64,000 bases of DNA from Methylophilus glucosoxydans (lineage in GTDB: Bacteria > Pseudomonadota > Gammaproteobacteria > Burkholderiales > Methylophilaceae): contig NZ_JBHTJW010000003.1 of NCBI RefSeq assembly GCF_042676145.1, forward strand, positions 186,001 to 250,000. Reading direction: 5' to 3'. The translations under genes and the position numbers were made by a program. This document shows positions 7,144 to 16,565 of this stretch, one piece after another. Each line of letters begins with the position of its first letter. Position 1 is the stretch's first letter. The notes under the pieces are model-generated. The model saw nothing but the letters and a program-made list of their open reading frames with translations, did no database searches and was not told the DNA's origin.

Positions 7144-9912
7144 TTATCCCGCATGGGTTTTGCCATGCAGTTTGACCAGCCGCTTGAGTTCCGGCACGCA
7201 GGAGCCGCAACTGGTGCCACATTTTAGCTTGGCTTGCAGCGTCGGTAAATCTGCTCCCTGCTGGCAGGTTTCGATAATCTCGTTTTCTGAGACATCCAGG
7301 CAGTTACAGACGATCTTGCCGCGTGATTTTTGTCCAGTGGGGGGCGCCGCTAGCGGCGCCAGTGCCCATTTGCGCAATTCGTCGGTGAACTGGCCTTCGA
7401 GCATGACTTGCTTGAGCCAGTCTGCGGCCAGCATTTCACCAATCAGGCGCACCGCGCTGACCTGGCCTTGCTCGACCAGAATGCGTTTACTGATGCCGCG
7501 TTTGACATCATCCAGCCGTAGCATGGGCGCATCTTCGACCATGCCAAGCAACTGATCCAGCCGGGCGATCAGCTGGCTATCCGGGGCAGCGTGGTGCGAC
7601 GCGCGCAGAATCAGCATGCCGTTGCCACGGCCATACAGTCCCACGGTGGCGTAATCAAAGGCCACCAATAGCGTGCGGATGTTGGCGAGCAAGTGCAGGT
7701 CGTTGCAGCTGCGCATCACCGTCATTTGCCAGGGCAAGCTCAACTTTTCGATCTTGACCGCCGTGTGCTTGAGTTCCGGTTGCTTGGAGGTTTTATCAAA
7801 AGCCGGTGGCATCAACACATTCACGCCCAAGCCGTGCATAAACTGGCTGCCCCAGTGCATGGGGATAAACAGCTCGGCCGGTTTGACTTCGTCTGATTGC
7901 TGCACCTTGATGATTAACTCACCGCGCTTGTTACTCAGTTTAACAATGTCGCCCTCACTGATCTGGCGTCGTTGCATGTCATCGGCATGCATGGAGACCA
8001 CTGGCTCTTCGACATGGTTATAGAGCTGCGCCAGCGTGCCGGTGCGGCTCATGCCATGCCATTGGTCGCGCAGGCGGCCGGTCAGCAGGCGGAAGGGATG
8101 GCGCGCGTCCGGCTTGTCGGCGGTCGGCTTGTACACCGCGCTGACAAAATGCGCCTTACCGCCCGGTTTCTGGAACACGCCATCGGTGTACAAGCGGGCT
8201 TCGCCCTGGCTGGCGCCCGATTTAAACGGCCATTGTTGTGGCCCGCGGGTTTCCAGAATCTGGTAACTCAAGCCTGTGATATCAAGGTCGCGGCCACGCG
8301 TGCTTTCACGGTGCTCGTTAAAAATGGTTTCGGTATTCGGGTAGTTAAACAGGGTGTCTGGTTTACCCAGTTTTTGTGCCAAACGGTGGGCAAAGTCGAC
8401 CACTGCCTCCCAGTCATGACGGGCTTCACCCGGCTTGGGGGCGGCTGGCTGCACGCGCGTGATGCGGCGCTCCGAATTGGTGACCGTGCCTTCTTTTTCG
8501 CCCCAGGTCGAGGCAGGCAGAAATACATCCGCATAGACATTGCTGTCGGTATTGTTAAACGCATCTTGCAACACGACCAGCTCAGCCTGTTGCAGGGAGG
8601 CCAACACATTGTTGAGGTCTGGCATCGAGTGTGCGGGGTTGGTGCAGGCAATCCAGATCGCCTTGATTTCGCCATTCTTTACGGCTTCAAACATTTCTAC
8701 TGCGGTTTTGCCCGGGGTGGCCGGGACGTCGGGCACACCCCACAAGCGCGCGACTTCAGCACGGTGTTCGGCATTGGCGAGGTCGCGGTGGCCCGACAGC
8801 AGGTTGGCCATACCGCCGACTTCGCGGCCGCCCATGGCGTTGGGTTGACCGGTCAGCGAGAACGGGCCTGCGCCGGGCTTGCCGATCTGGCCGGTGGCCA
8901 GGTGCAGGTTGATCAGCGCAGCATTTTTTTCGGTGCCATGGATGGACTGGTTCAGTCCCATGCAATACATGGACAAGGTCGGGCCCGCACCAAACCACTT
9001 GGCGGCCTGAATGATATCGGCCTCAGGCACGCCACAAATATCGGCTACCATCTTGGGCGTGTATTCGCGCACGGTTTCCTTGAGCGCTTCAAAGCCTTCG
9101 GTGTGGTTGCGGATATAGGCCATATCGAGCAGGCCTTCCCACAGCATCACATGCAACAGGCCGTTAAACAGCGCCACGTCGGTGCCGGGCAAGATCGCCA
9201 GGTGCAAGTCTGCCAGTTGTGCGGTATCGGTGCGACGCGGGTCTACCACCACCATTTTCATGTCTGGATTCTTCGCCTTGGCATCTTCAATGCGGCGGAA
9301 CACAATCGGGTGGGCAAAGGCGGTATTGGAGCCGGCAATGAACAGGCATTGCGTATGGTCGATATCCTCATAACAGGCCGGTGGTGCATCGGCGCCCAGC
9401 GTTGCCTTGTAACCGGCGACGGCAGAACTCATGCACAGGCGCGAGTTGGTATCGACGTTGTTGGTGCCAATCAGTCCTTTGGCCAGCTTGTTAAATACAT
9501 AATAATCTTCGGTGAGCAACTGTCCAGAGATGTAAAAAGCCACCGCATCCGGGCCATGGGTGTTGATAATCTCGGCAAAGCGCTCAACCACATGATCGAG
9601 CGCGGTATCCCAGCTGACGCGCGTACGCGGCAGGTCACGCGACAGGCGTAGCTCCGGGTAGAGGGCGCGTGCGTCCAGTTTGGCGGTCAGGTGCAGGGTC
9701 GAACCCTTGGTGCACAGGCGGCCAAAGTTAGCCGGATGCTCGGGGTCACCTTTGACATCGACAATCTGCTGACCCTCGGTGGTAATGATGACGCCACAGC
9801 CGACACCGCAATAGCAGCAGGTGCTGCGGGTTTCACGTCGTTGCGGATGGAAGGAGACCGGTACTGCGGTGAGCAGATCGTTTGCAGTCTGGAGTTGTTG
9901 CTGTTGCGACAT
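7144..9912 (-). CDS. nasA: Assimilatory nitrate reductase catalytic subunit
   Basis: 922 residues. It has the N-terminal 4Fe-4S motif (CCYCGVGCGV ... GRLCTKG), the molybdopterin-guanine-dinucleotide oxidoreductase body (e.g. LMPPAFDKTSKQPE and GRLRDQWHGMSRTG in the dinucleotide-binding domain) and a C-terminal BFD-like 2Fe-2S extension (CNCLDV ... CGTSCGSC) typical of the long NasA forms. There is no Tat signal, so the enzyme is cytoplasmic. It reduces nitrate to nitrite using an electron donor not encoded nearby; no NasC-type NADH subunit is seen. It is the last gene of the long nrtA operon, 27 bases after the Rieske NirD. Confidence 0.95.
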   Translation of the reverse strand: MSQQQQLQTANDLLTAVPVSFHPQRRETRSTCCYCGVGCGVIITTEGQQIVDVKGDPEHPANFGRLCTKGSTLHLTAKLDARALYPELRLSRDLPRTRVSWDTALDHVVERFAEIINTHGPDAVAFYISGQLLTEDYYVFNKLAKGLIGTNNVDTNSRLCMSSAVAGYKATLGADAPPACYEDIDHTQCLFIAGSNTAFAHPIVFRRIEDAKAKNPDMKMVVVDPRRTDTAQLADLHLAILPGTDVALFNGLLHVMLWEGLLDMAYIRNHTEGFEALKETVREYTPKMVADICGVPEADIIQAAKWFGAGPTLSMYCMGLNQSIHGTEKNAALINLHLATGQIGKPGAGPFSLTGQPNAMGGREVGGMANLLSGHRDLANAEHRAEVARLWGVPDVPATPGKTAVEMFEAVKNGEIKAIWIACTNPAHSMPDLNNVLASLQQAELVVLQDAFNNTDSNVYADVFLPASTWGEKEGTVTNSERRITRVQPAAPKPGEARHDWEAVVDFAHRLAQKLGKPDTLFNYPNTETIFNEHRESTRGRDLDITGLSYQILETRGPQQWPFKSGASQGEARLYTDGVFQKPGGKAHFVSAVYKPTADKPDARHPFRLLTGRLRDQWHGMSRTGTLAQLYNHVEEPVVSMHADDMQRRQISEGDIVKLSNKRGELIIKVQQSDEVKPAELFIPMHWGSQFMHGLGVNVLMPPAFDKTSKQPELKHTAVKIEKLSLPWQMTVMRSCNDLHLLANIRTLLVAFDYATVGLYGRGNGMLILRASHHAAPDSQLIARLDQLLGMVEDAPMLRLDDVKRGISKRILVEQGQVSAVRLIGEMLAADWLKQVMLEGQFTDELRKWALAPLAAPPTGQKSRGKIVCNCLDVSENEIIETCQQGADLPTLQAKLKCGTSCGSCVPELKRLVKLHGKTHAG

Positions 9913-9939
9913 AAGAGAGCTGTCCGTGTTGCCTGAAAA

Positions 9940-10251
9940 TTACGGGTTTAATTGCAGATAGACCATGCCATCTTCGACCTTGACTGCATAGCAGGCAGTC
10001 TGGCCGACATCGGGCGCTTCGGCCTGGCCATCGACCAGGCTGATTTTCCAGCTATGCAATGGGCAGGCGACTTTGTCGCCATAGACCAGGCCTTGCGACA
10101 GCGGGCCACCTTTGTGCGGGCAACGGTTGTTGAGCGCAAACACGCGGTCATCTTCAGTGCGGAACACACCAATGTCGGTCTCGCCATGACGCACCACACG
10201 TGCACCCAGGGCTGGGATGTCGTTTAGCGGGCAAATTTTAGTCCAACGCAT
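9940..10251 (-). CDS. nirD: NirD-like small subunit with an intact Rieske 2Fe-2S site
   Basis: 103 residues. It carries a complete Rieske signature, CPHKGGPLSQG and CPLHSW (CxH and CxxH), unlike the ligand-less NirD at 3704-4066. It lies between the kinase/phosphatase gene and nasA inside the nrtA operon and is most likely the partner of NirB2 (13302-15728). Its role is electron transfer in nitrite reduction; it could also hand electrons to NasA, which sits next to it. The start is read from 10251, with GAGGAAAAA ahead of it. Confidence 0.88.
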   Translation of the reverse strand: MRWTKICPLNDIPALGARVVRHGETDIGVFRTEDDRVFALNNRCPHKGGPLSQGLVYGDKVACPLHSWKISLVDGQAEAPDVGQTACYAVKVEDGMVYLQLNP

Positions 10252-10280
10252 TTTTTCCTCTTTTCCAATTTGTTACTGGC

Positions 10281-11969
10281 TTATGAGACCATTAACAAAT
10301 AAATCAATAACACATTCACGCACAATGAAATGATGGCCAGCCACTGCCATTTGACCAGCCGCGCGCGGGCAATCAGCGGCGTGCGCGGGATGACAATGGG
10401 TCTGAGTTCGCCATGCTCCAGCGCCAGCAGCATTTCTTCGGCGGTTTCAAAGCGGTGTTCCGGTTTGCGGGCAATCGCTTTTAGAATCAGGTTTTCCAGC
10501 CAGGCCGGAATCTCGGGGCGGTAGCGGCTGGGGCGCACCGGTTCACCAAAGCGTGGCGACTGGAACGGCTCAATTTCACCATAGGGATACTTGCGTGTCA
10601 GCAGGTGATACAGCGTGACACCTGCGGCATAAATATCCGCCTGGCGGTCGGCCAGTTTGCCGTCAAACAATTCCGGCGCCATATAGCTGGGCGTGCCGGG
10701 ATTTTCCATCTGCTCGGGCATGGGCAGCGTGGTGTTAAGCGCGACGCCAAGATCGAGGATGCGCAACCGTGTATCGCTACCCAGGTGAATATTGGCCGGT
10801 TTGATATCGCGGTGCACAATATTGAGCCGGTGCAGCATGCTCAAGCCACGCAACAGATCCTGGCCGATATTGGCCACGCCATTGATGGTGAAGTGATGGC
10901 CGGCATCCAGCCGTTGCTGCAAGGTGGCCCCTTCATGCCAGGTCATCACATAATATAAATGCGTGCGCTGTTCGCGCGTGAGCGGCAAAATTTGCGGCAC
11001 ACATTGCGACACCACGCGCTTGCCCAGCCACTCTTCATTAAGCAGGGCTTCGCAACTGGCCTTATCCTCAGCGCGGGCGGGTTGCAGGGTTTTCAGCACA
11101 AATAATTGCCCGGCGGCATTTTTTACCTGATATAACAAGCTGATGCGTGCATCATGTAACACGCGGGTGACGGTAAAGCCATCCAGGGTGTCGCCCACCG
11201 CCAGCTTGGGCGGCACCGGCAGGCTCAAGGCATCGGCCAGCATGTCGGTCAGGTGGTCTTGTCCGAGCTGATCGATACGCACCACCACGGCAGAGGCATT
11301 ATCCTGACCACCTTGTTCCAGCGCTTGCCGGGTCAGGTGTTCGGCCATCAACTGCGGTGTATGGTAAAGCATCAATATTTTGTGCAGCTCGGCCTCGCCC
11401 AGTGCGGCCCACACACCATCACTGATAATGGCATACACATCGCCGGTTTGCAGCAGGCCTTCGGCATAATCCACGCTCAACTGGTCATCGAGGCCGACTG
11501 CACGCTTGAGTACATGCCGCATATCTGGCCGGTCCCAGACATGGTCGGTGGTCAGACATTGCAGCGACTGCTCGCGCAGGCGATAGATGCGGGTGTCGCC
11601 GACATGCGCCAGCACATAGCGCTGACCGCGTAGCACCAGCATGGACAGCGTGGTCGCCATGCCGGCCATCTGGCTGTGTTTGCGTGCCTGCGACAGCACC
11701 CAGCGGTTAGCCGCCTGAACCACCTTGTCCAGCGCATGCTGGATGGTCCAGGTATCGGGCGTGGCGTAATAATCTGCCGACACCGTGCGTATCGTCATCT
11801 CGGCAGCTTCGGCCCCGCCAGCCCCCCCGCTGATGCCATCAGCCACCGCCAGCAGGGCGCCCTTGATCTCCAGCTGCGCATCGGCAGGCGTCACCAGGCC
11901 TACGTAGTCCTCGTTACGAGGCCGCGGTCCGGTGAGGCTGCTTTCGCCGACGCTGATCCGTAATTTCAT
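10281..11969 (-). CDS. PP2C-type protein phosphatase fused to a Ser/Thr protein kinase, membrane-anchored (copy 1)
   Basis: 562 residues. The N-terminal 240 are a PP2C phosphatase (NEDYVG, ADGISGGAGG, HVGDTRIYRLR, ISDGVW, GGQDNAS). Residues about 260-530 are a Hanks-type kinase with an invariant lysine (FVLKTL), HRDIKPAN catalytic loop, DLG in place of DFG and GTPSYMAPELF. Its glycine-rich loop is not recognisable (HDARISLLYQV). A single C-terminal hydrophobic segment (WLAIISLCVNVLLIYLLMV) anchors it, so both enzyme domains face the cytoplasm. It is embedded between narK and nirD2. Similar fusions are known next to nasA/nirB in other proteobacteria, but to my knowledge their substrates are not established. 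Control of nitrate transport or reduction by phosphorylation is an inference from position. Confidence 0.9.
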   Translation of the reverse strand: MKLRISVGESSLTGPRPRNEDYVGLVTPADAQLEIKGALLAVADGISGGAGGAEAAEMTIRTVSADYYATPDTWTIQHALDKVVQAANRWVLSQARKHSQMAGMATTLSMLVLRGQRYVLAHVGDTRIYRLREQSLQCLTTDHVWDRPDMRHVLKRAVGLDDQLSVDYAEGLLQTGDVYAIISDGVWAALGEAELHKILMLYHTPQLMAEHLTRQALEQGGQDNASAVVVRIDQLGQDHLTDMLADALSLPVPPKLAVGDTLDGFTVTRVLHDARISLLYQVKNAAGQLFVLKTLQPARAEDKASCEALLNEEWLGKRVVSQCVPQILPLTREQRTHLYYVMTWHEGATLQQRLDAGHHFTINGVANIGQDLLRGLSMLHRLNIVHRDIKPANIHLGSDTRLRILDLGVALNTTLPMPEQMENPGTPSYMAPELFDGKLADRQADIYAAGVTLYHLLTRKYPYGEIEPFQSPRFGEPVRPSRYRPEIPAWLENLILKAIARKPEHRFETAEEMLLALEHGELRPIVIPRTPLIARARLVKWQWLAIISLCVNVLLIYLLMVS

Positions 11970-12023
11970 GCAGGGGTCCGTGATGACGCTAACATTTCAA
12001 TGCTGGGCGGTTGTCCGATGCCA

Positions 12024-13238
12024 TTAAATTTTGGCGCTGGTGACTGTGGCTGCGCCCCAGGTGGTGCGCCAGCGGTTTTTTACGCGTGAGAGGCCGATCA
12101 GCGCCAGAATTGCCAAGCCGGCAAAAATGGTCAGGCCGACCTGATAACTGCCCGTCACTTGTTTAGAGTAGCCTAAACTGGACGCCAGGTAAAAGCCACC
12201 AACGCCCCCGGCCATGCCGACCAAGCCGGTCATGACGCCGATTTCCTTGCGGAAACGCTGGGGCACCAGCTGGAAGACCGCGCCGTTGCCCATACCAAGT
12301 GCTGCCATGGCGAGCACTACTACCAGCAAGCCTAGTGACTGGCTAGCCATGCCAAAACTTAGGATAAACAGGAATACCGCTGCCAGCACATACATGGTGC
12401 TCAGTGAACGGATACCGCCGATGCGGTCAGCCAACCAACCGCCAATGGGGCGCACCAGTGAGCCGGCAAAGACACAGGCTGCAGTGAAATAACCCGCGTG
12501 CACCGCATCCAGGCCATACTGGTCGTGGAAGTAAATAGTCAATGAAGACGCCATGCCCACAAAACCACCAAAGGTGACGCTGTAGAAAAACATAAACCAC
12601 CAGGCATCTTTATCTTTGAGCACGGCCAGGTATTGCGACAGCGATTTTGGCGCAGGCGTATCCGGGGCGTCTTTGGCCATCGTGACATAGACCAGCAACG
12701 CCAGCACCAGTGGAATCAGTGCCAGGCCAAATACATTGTTCCAGCCAAAGGCCACGGCCAGGCCAGGGGCGAACAAGGCCGCCAGGGCCGTGCCTGAGTT
12801 GCCTGCCCCGGCAATGCCCAGCGCGGTGCCCTGGTGCTCTGGTGGATACCAGCGCGAAGCCAGTGGCAAGGCCACTGCAAATGCAGCACCGGCGAAGCCC
12901 AGAAACATGCCTAGCAACAGCGCTTGCTGATAGGTATGGATGCCATGCAGCCAGGCTGTCAGCAGCGCGCCAATCACAATCACCTGACCAATCAGGCCGG
13001 CTTTTTTCGGCTTGAGCTGATCCACCAGCACGCCCATGACTATCCGCAGCAGCGCGCCTGTGAGTACCGGGGTGGCGACCATCAGGCCTTTTTGTGCCGG
13101 ATTCAATTGCAGGTCGGCGGCGATTTGCACCGCCAGCGGCCCCAACATGACCCAGACCATAAAGCTCAGGTCAAAATAAAAGAAGGCCGAAAACAGGGTG
13201 GGTTTATGGCCCACTTCCCAAAAACTTTTTTGCATCAT
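12024..13238 (-). CDS. narK: NarK/NasA-type nitrate/nitrite transporter (MFS)
   Basis: 404 residues, about 12 hydrophobic segments. It contains the nitrate-nitrite-porter motifs AGAGNSGTALAALFAPGLA and GNGAVFQLVPQRF. GGGAGATAG-type bases precede the tandem ATGs at 13238/13235. It is encoded in the same operon as the NrtABD ABC transporter, so the cell has two nitrate uptake routes under one promoter. Nitrate import by proton symport is the expected role; nitrite transport is also possible in this family. Confidence 0.9.
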   Translation of the reverse strand: MMQKSFWEVGHKPTLFSAFFYFDLSFMVWVMLGPLAVQIAADLQLNPAQKGLMVATPVLTGALLRIVMGVLVDQLKPKKAGLIGQVIVIGALLTAWLHGIHTYQQALLLGMFLGFAGAAFAVALPLASRWYPPEHQGTALGIAGAGNSGTALAALFAPGLAVAFGWNNVFGLALIPLVLALLVYVTMAKDAPDTPAPKSLSQYLAVLKDKDAWWFMFFYSVTFGGFVGMASSLTIYFHDQYGLDAVHAGYFTAACVFAGSLVRPIGGWLADRIGGIRSLSTMYVLAAVFLFILSFGMASQSLGLLVVVLAMAALGMGNGAVFQLVPQRFRKEIGVMTGLVGMAGGVGGFYLASSLGYSKQVTGSYQVGLTIFAGLAILALIGLSRVKNRWRTTWGAATVTSAKI

Positions 13239-13301
13239 CTATCTCCCGGGCGTGCAATCAGGAGAATGGCACGCCACTTTTCATTTAAACAGTATTTGTC
13301 G

Positions 13302-15728
13302 TTACACGGTAATTGTGTCGAACTCTTTGTGGGCATCACGTTGGTTGACGCGTTCTGCCCACGGGTCCACCGCGCCTTGCAGCGCATACAGCAGACGCTC
13401 ATATGCCGCTTTGCGGCCTTCAGCATCTTCAAGAATGCGTTTTTTCACATAATCCAGCCCGACACGTTCTATCCAGTGCACGGTACGGTCCAGATAACGT
13501 GCTTCTTCACGGTAGAGCTGGATAAACGCGCCCGAGTATTCAATCACTTCCTCAGCGGTCTTCACCTTACACAGAAACTGCGCCACTTCGGTCTTGATGC
13601 CGCCGTTGCCGCCGACATAAATCTCCCAGCCGGAATCCACGCCGATCACGCCGACGTCCTTGATCCCGGATTCGGCACAGTTGCGCGGGCAGCCTGAGAC
13701 CGCAAACTTCACCTTGTGCGGGGCCCACATATGGTCAAAGGCTTTTTCGATATCAATGCCCAGTTGGGTGGAGTTTTGGGTACCAAAACGGCAGAACTCC
13801 GAGCCAACACAGGTTTTGACCGTGCGGATCGATTTACCGTAAGCATAACCGGACGGCATATCGAGGTCCGCCCACATGCCGGTCAGGTCTTCTTTTTTCA
13901 CGCCCAGCAAGTCGATGCGCTGACCGCCGGTGACTTTCACCATGGGGACCTTGTATTTGTCGGCGACATCGGCGATTTTGCGCAATTGCTCGGGCGAGGT
14001 GACACCGCCGTACATACGCGGCACCACAGAGTAAGTGCCGTCTTTCTGGATATTGGCATGCACGCGCTCATTGATAAAGCGTGACTGCGGATCATCCTTG
14101 GCTTCATGCGGCCAGGTGGAAATCAGGTAATAATTCAACGCCGGCCTGCAGGTGGCGCAGCCATTCGGCGTTTTCCAGCCCATGCCCTTCATGGCGGCCG
14201 GAATGCTCAGGTATTTGTGTTTGCGGATTTCGTCACGCACTTCTTCGTGGTTAAAGTCGGTGCAGCCACACACGGCTTTGCTGCTCGAAGGCGGCGCGTA
14301 ACCGCCACCCAGCGTCGAGGCCAGAATCTGCTCAACCAGGCCGGTACAACTGCCACAACTGGAGCCAGCTTTGGTGTGTTTTTTGACGTCATCCAGTGTG
14401 AACAGGCCTTGTGCCTGGATCGCTTTGACAATGGTGCCTTTGCAGACGCCATTACAGCCACAGACTTCCATTTCGTCGGTCATGGCAGACACCTTGTCCT
14501 GACCCTGGTGGCCGGTATTGCCCAGACTATCCTGCCCGAACATTAAGTGATCCCGGATTTCGTGGATCGGCTTTTTGTCGCGCAGCAGCTGGAAATACCA
14601 GGCCCCATCCGTCGTATCGCCATACAGCACGGCACCGATGATGGTGTCATCTTTAATCACGAGTTTTTTGTATACCCCGCCGACCGCGTCGTGCAGCAAA
14701 ATTTCTTCGGCATCGTCACTGCCCATAAAATCACCGGCAGAAAACAAATCAATGCCGGTCACCTTCAATTTTGTCGAAGTGACCGAGCCTTTGTATACAC
14801 CAATGCCGAAGTTGGCCAAATGTGTGGCGCACACTTTGGCCATTTCAAATAAGGGGGCCACCAGGCCATAAGCAATGCCACGGTGGTTGACGCATTCGCC
14901 CACGGCATAAATGCGCGGGTCATAGGTCTGCATGGTGTCGCTCACCACAATGCCGCGGTTGCAATAAATGCCTGCCGATTCGGCCAGCGCATAGTTGGGG
15001 CGGATGCCCACCGCCATCACCACCAGGTCTGCAGGCACTTCCTGGCCATCTTTAAAGCGCACGGCGACCACGCGGCCGTCTTTTCCGATCAATTGCTCCG
15101 TGTCTTTTTGCAGCAAGAACTGCAGCCCGCGCGTTTCTAGGGATTTTTGCAGCATCTTGCCTGCGGTCTTGTCGAGCTGGCGTTCCAGCAGCCATTCGTT
15201 TTTGTGCACCACGGTCACGTCCATGCCTTGCACCTTGAGGCCATTGGCGGCCTCAAGGCCCAGCAAGCCGCCGCCAATGACCACTGCATGCTTGTAGATT
15301 TTGGCCGCAGCGATCATGTCGTTGGTGTCTTTGATATCGCGGTAGCCCAGCACACCCTGCAAGTCTGCACCTGCAATTGGCAAGATGAACGGCTTGGAGC
15401 CGGTTGCCAGCAACAGGCGGTCATATTCAACCGTGAGGCCGTTTTCGGCGGTCACGGTGCGGGCCTTGCGGTCTATCTTGTTGACACGGGCGCTGGTATG
15501 CAAGGTGATGTTGTGTTCGGCATACCATTCGCGGCTATTGAGAATAATGTCATCGATGGTCTGCTCGTTGGCCAGTACGGGCGACAACATGATGCGGTTA
15601 TAGTTGGGATAAGGCTCATCGCCAAACACGGTAATGTCGTACATGTCCGGCGCAATCTTGAGCAGTTCTTCCACCGTCCGCATGCCAGCCATGCCGTTAC
15701 CAACCACTACCAGTTTCTGTTTTATCAT
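13302..15728 (-). CDS. nirB: Nitrite reductase (NADH) large subunit, copy 2
   Basis: 808 residues from the ATG read at 15728, chosen because AGGAGT lies just ahead of it; the frame continues upstream into cobA. It shares the NirB order: FAD/NAD domains (GNGMAGMRTV, GGGLLGLEAAN), two BFD-like cysteine clusters (CGCNGVC ... KAGSSCGSC, and CGCTDF ... GCATCRP), and siroheme-4Fe4S ligands in CVGSEFC and SGCPRNC. It is well diverged from NirB1 (4082-6658). It follows cobA, which makes the siroheme precursor, and its likely small subunit is the Rieske-bearing NirD at 9940. Reaction: nitrite to ammonium with NAD(P)H. Confidence 0.93.
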   Translation of the reverse strand: MIKQKLVVVGNGMAGMRTVEELLKIAPDMYDITVFGDEPYPNYNRIMLSPVLANEQTIDDIILNSREWYAEHNITLHTSARVNKIDRKARTVTAENGLTVEYDRLLLATGSKPFILPIAGADLQGVLGYRDIKDTNDMIAAAKIYKHAVVIGGGLLGLEAANGLKVQGMDVTVVHKNEWLLERQLDKTAGKMLQKSLETRGLQFLLQKDTEQLIGKDGRVVAVRFKDGQEVPADLVVMAVGIRPNYALAESAGIYCNRGIVVSDTMQTYDPRIYAVGECVNHRGIAYGLVAPLFEMAKVCATHLANFGIGVYKGSVTSTKLKVTGIDLFSAGDFMGSDDAEEILLHDAVGGVYKKLVIKDDTIIGAVLYGDTTDGAWYFQLLRDKKPIHEIRDHLMFGQDSLGNTGHQGQDKVSAMTDEMEVCGCNGVCKGTIVKAIQAQGLFTLDDVKKHTKAGSSCGSCTGLVEQILASTLGGGYAPPSSSKAVCGCTDFNHEEVRDEIRKHKYLSIPAAMKGMGWKTPNGCATCRPALNYYLISTWPHEAKDDPQSRFINERVHANIQKDGTYSVVPRMYGGVTSPEQLRKIADVADKYKVPMVKVTGGQRIDLLGVKKEDLTGMWADLDMPSGYAYGKSIRTVKTCVGSEFCRFGTQNSTQLGIDIEKAFDHMWAPHKVKFAVSGCPRNCAESGIKDVGVIGVDSGWEIYVGGNGGIKTEVAQFLCKVKTAEEVIEYSGAFIQLYREEARYLDRTVHWIERVGLDYVKKRILEDAEGRKAAYERLLYALQGAVDPWAERVNQRDAHKEFDTITV

Positions 15729-15748
15729 TGAATCACTCCTTTCAGCGC

Positions 15749-16531
15749 TTATGCTGCATCGCCGATGCTGAGCCAGTGTTGCAGGTTTTGTTGCCAATCT
15801 TGTTCCTGTTGGCTGTTTCTGGCTAATTTCACCACTTCGCCGACCACAATAATGGACGGACTTTTAAGACTTTGCTGATGGGCCAGGTAAGGCATGGCTT
15901 GCAGCGTTGAGGTCAGGCCACGCTGTTCGGTGCGTGTGCCGTTCTCCACCACCATGCAGGGCATGTCTGTGGGCATGCCTGCAGCAATCAGTTCACGGCA
16001 GATTTCAGCCAGATGCTGCATGCCCATGTAAATGACCAGCGTGGTATGACTGGCCACCAGCGCTTGCCAGGGCAGGGGGCCGCCATCTTTGGTATGGCCA
16101 GTGACCAGCGTCACGCCATGGTTGTAGGCGCGGTGGGTCACCGGTACCTCCATGCTGGCGCAACTGGCAAGGCCACTGGTCATGCCCGGAATAATTTCGT
16201 AGTCAATATTGGCGGCGCGCAGTGCCAGCATTTCTTCGCCACCACGGCCAAACACAAACGGGTCACCGCCTTTCAGGCGAGCCACGGTTTGGCCTTGTTC
16301 GGCCAGGGCGATCATCATGCGGTGAATAAAATGCTGTGGCGTAGACTTGCAACCGCCGCGCTTGCCCACCGGCACAATACGCGCCTGCGGGCAATGCTTG
16401 AGCAGTTCCGGGTTGACCAGGTCATCGACCAGCACCACCTCTGCCAGCTGCAAGGCCTTGACTGCCTTGAGCGTGATGAGCTCAGGGTCGCCAGGACCGG
16501 CACCGATTAAATACACTTTGCTTGCTGACAT
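15749..16531 (-). CDS. cobA: Uroporphyrinogen-III C-methyltransferase
   Basis: 260 residues with the SUMT signatures VYLIGAGPGDPELITLKA, VVLVDDLV, RLKGGDPFVFGRGGEE and the EIIPGMTS region. It methylates uroporphyrinogen III twice to precorrin-2, the precursor of siroheme (and cobalamin). Placed between the porin and nirB2, 20 bases before the latter, it clearly serves siroheme supply for the nitrite reductases. It lacks the CysG dehydrogenase/chelatase part, so that step must be encoded elsewhere. Confidence 0.95.
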   Translation of the reverse strand: MSASKVYLIGAGPGDPELITLKAVKALQLAEVVLVDDLVNPELLKHCPQARIVPVGKRGGCKSTPQHFIHRMMIALAEQGQTVARLKGGDPFVFGRGGEEMLALRAANIDYEIIPGMTSGLASCASMEVPVTHRAYNHGVTLVTGHTKDGGPLPWQALVASHTTLVIYMGMQHLAEICRELIAAGMPTDMPCMVVENGTRTEQRGLTSTLQAMPYLAHQQSLKSPSIIVVGEVVKLARNSQQEQDWQQNLQHWLSIGDAA

Positions 16532-16565
16532 GAGGGGCTCCTTTGCTTACAGACGAGACGTCCGT

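Noticed and set aside
7972..9651. 559-codon plus-strand frame opposite nasA
   Set aside because: Antisense shadow of nasA with no domain pattern.
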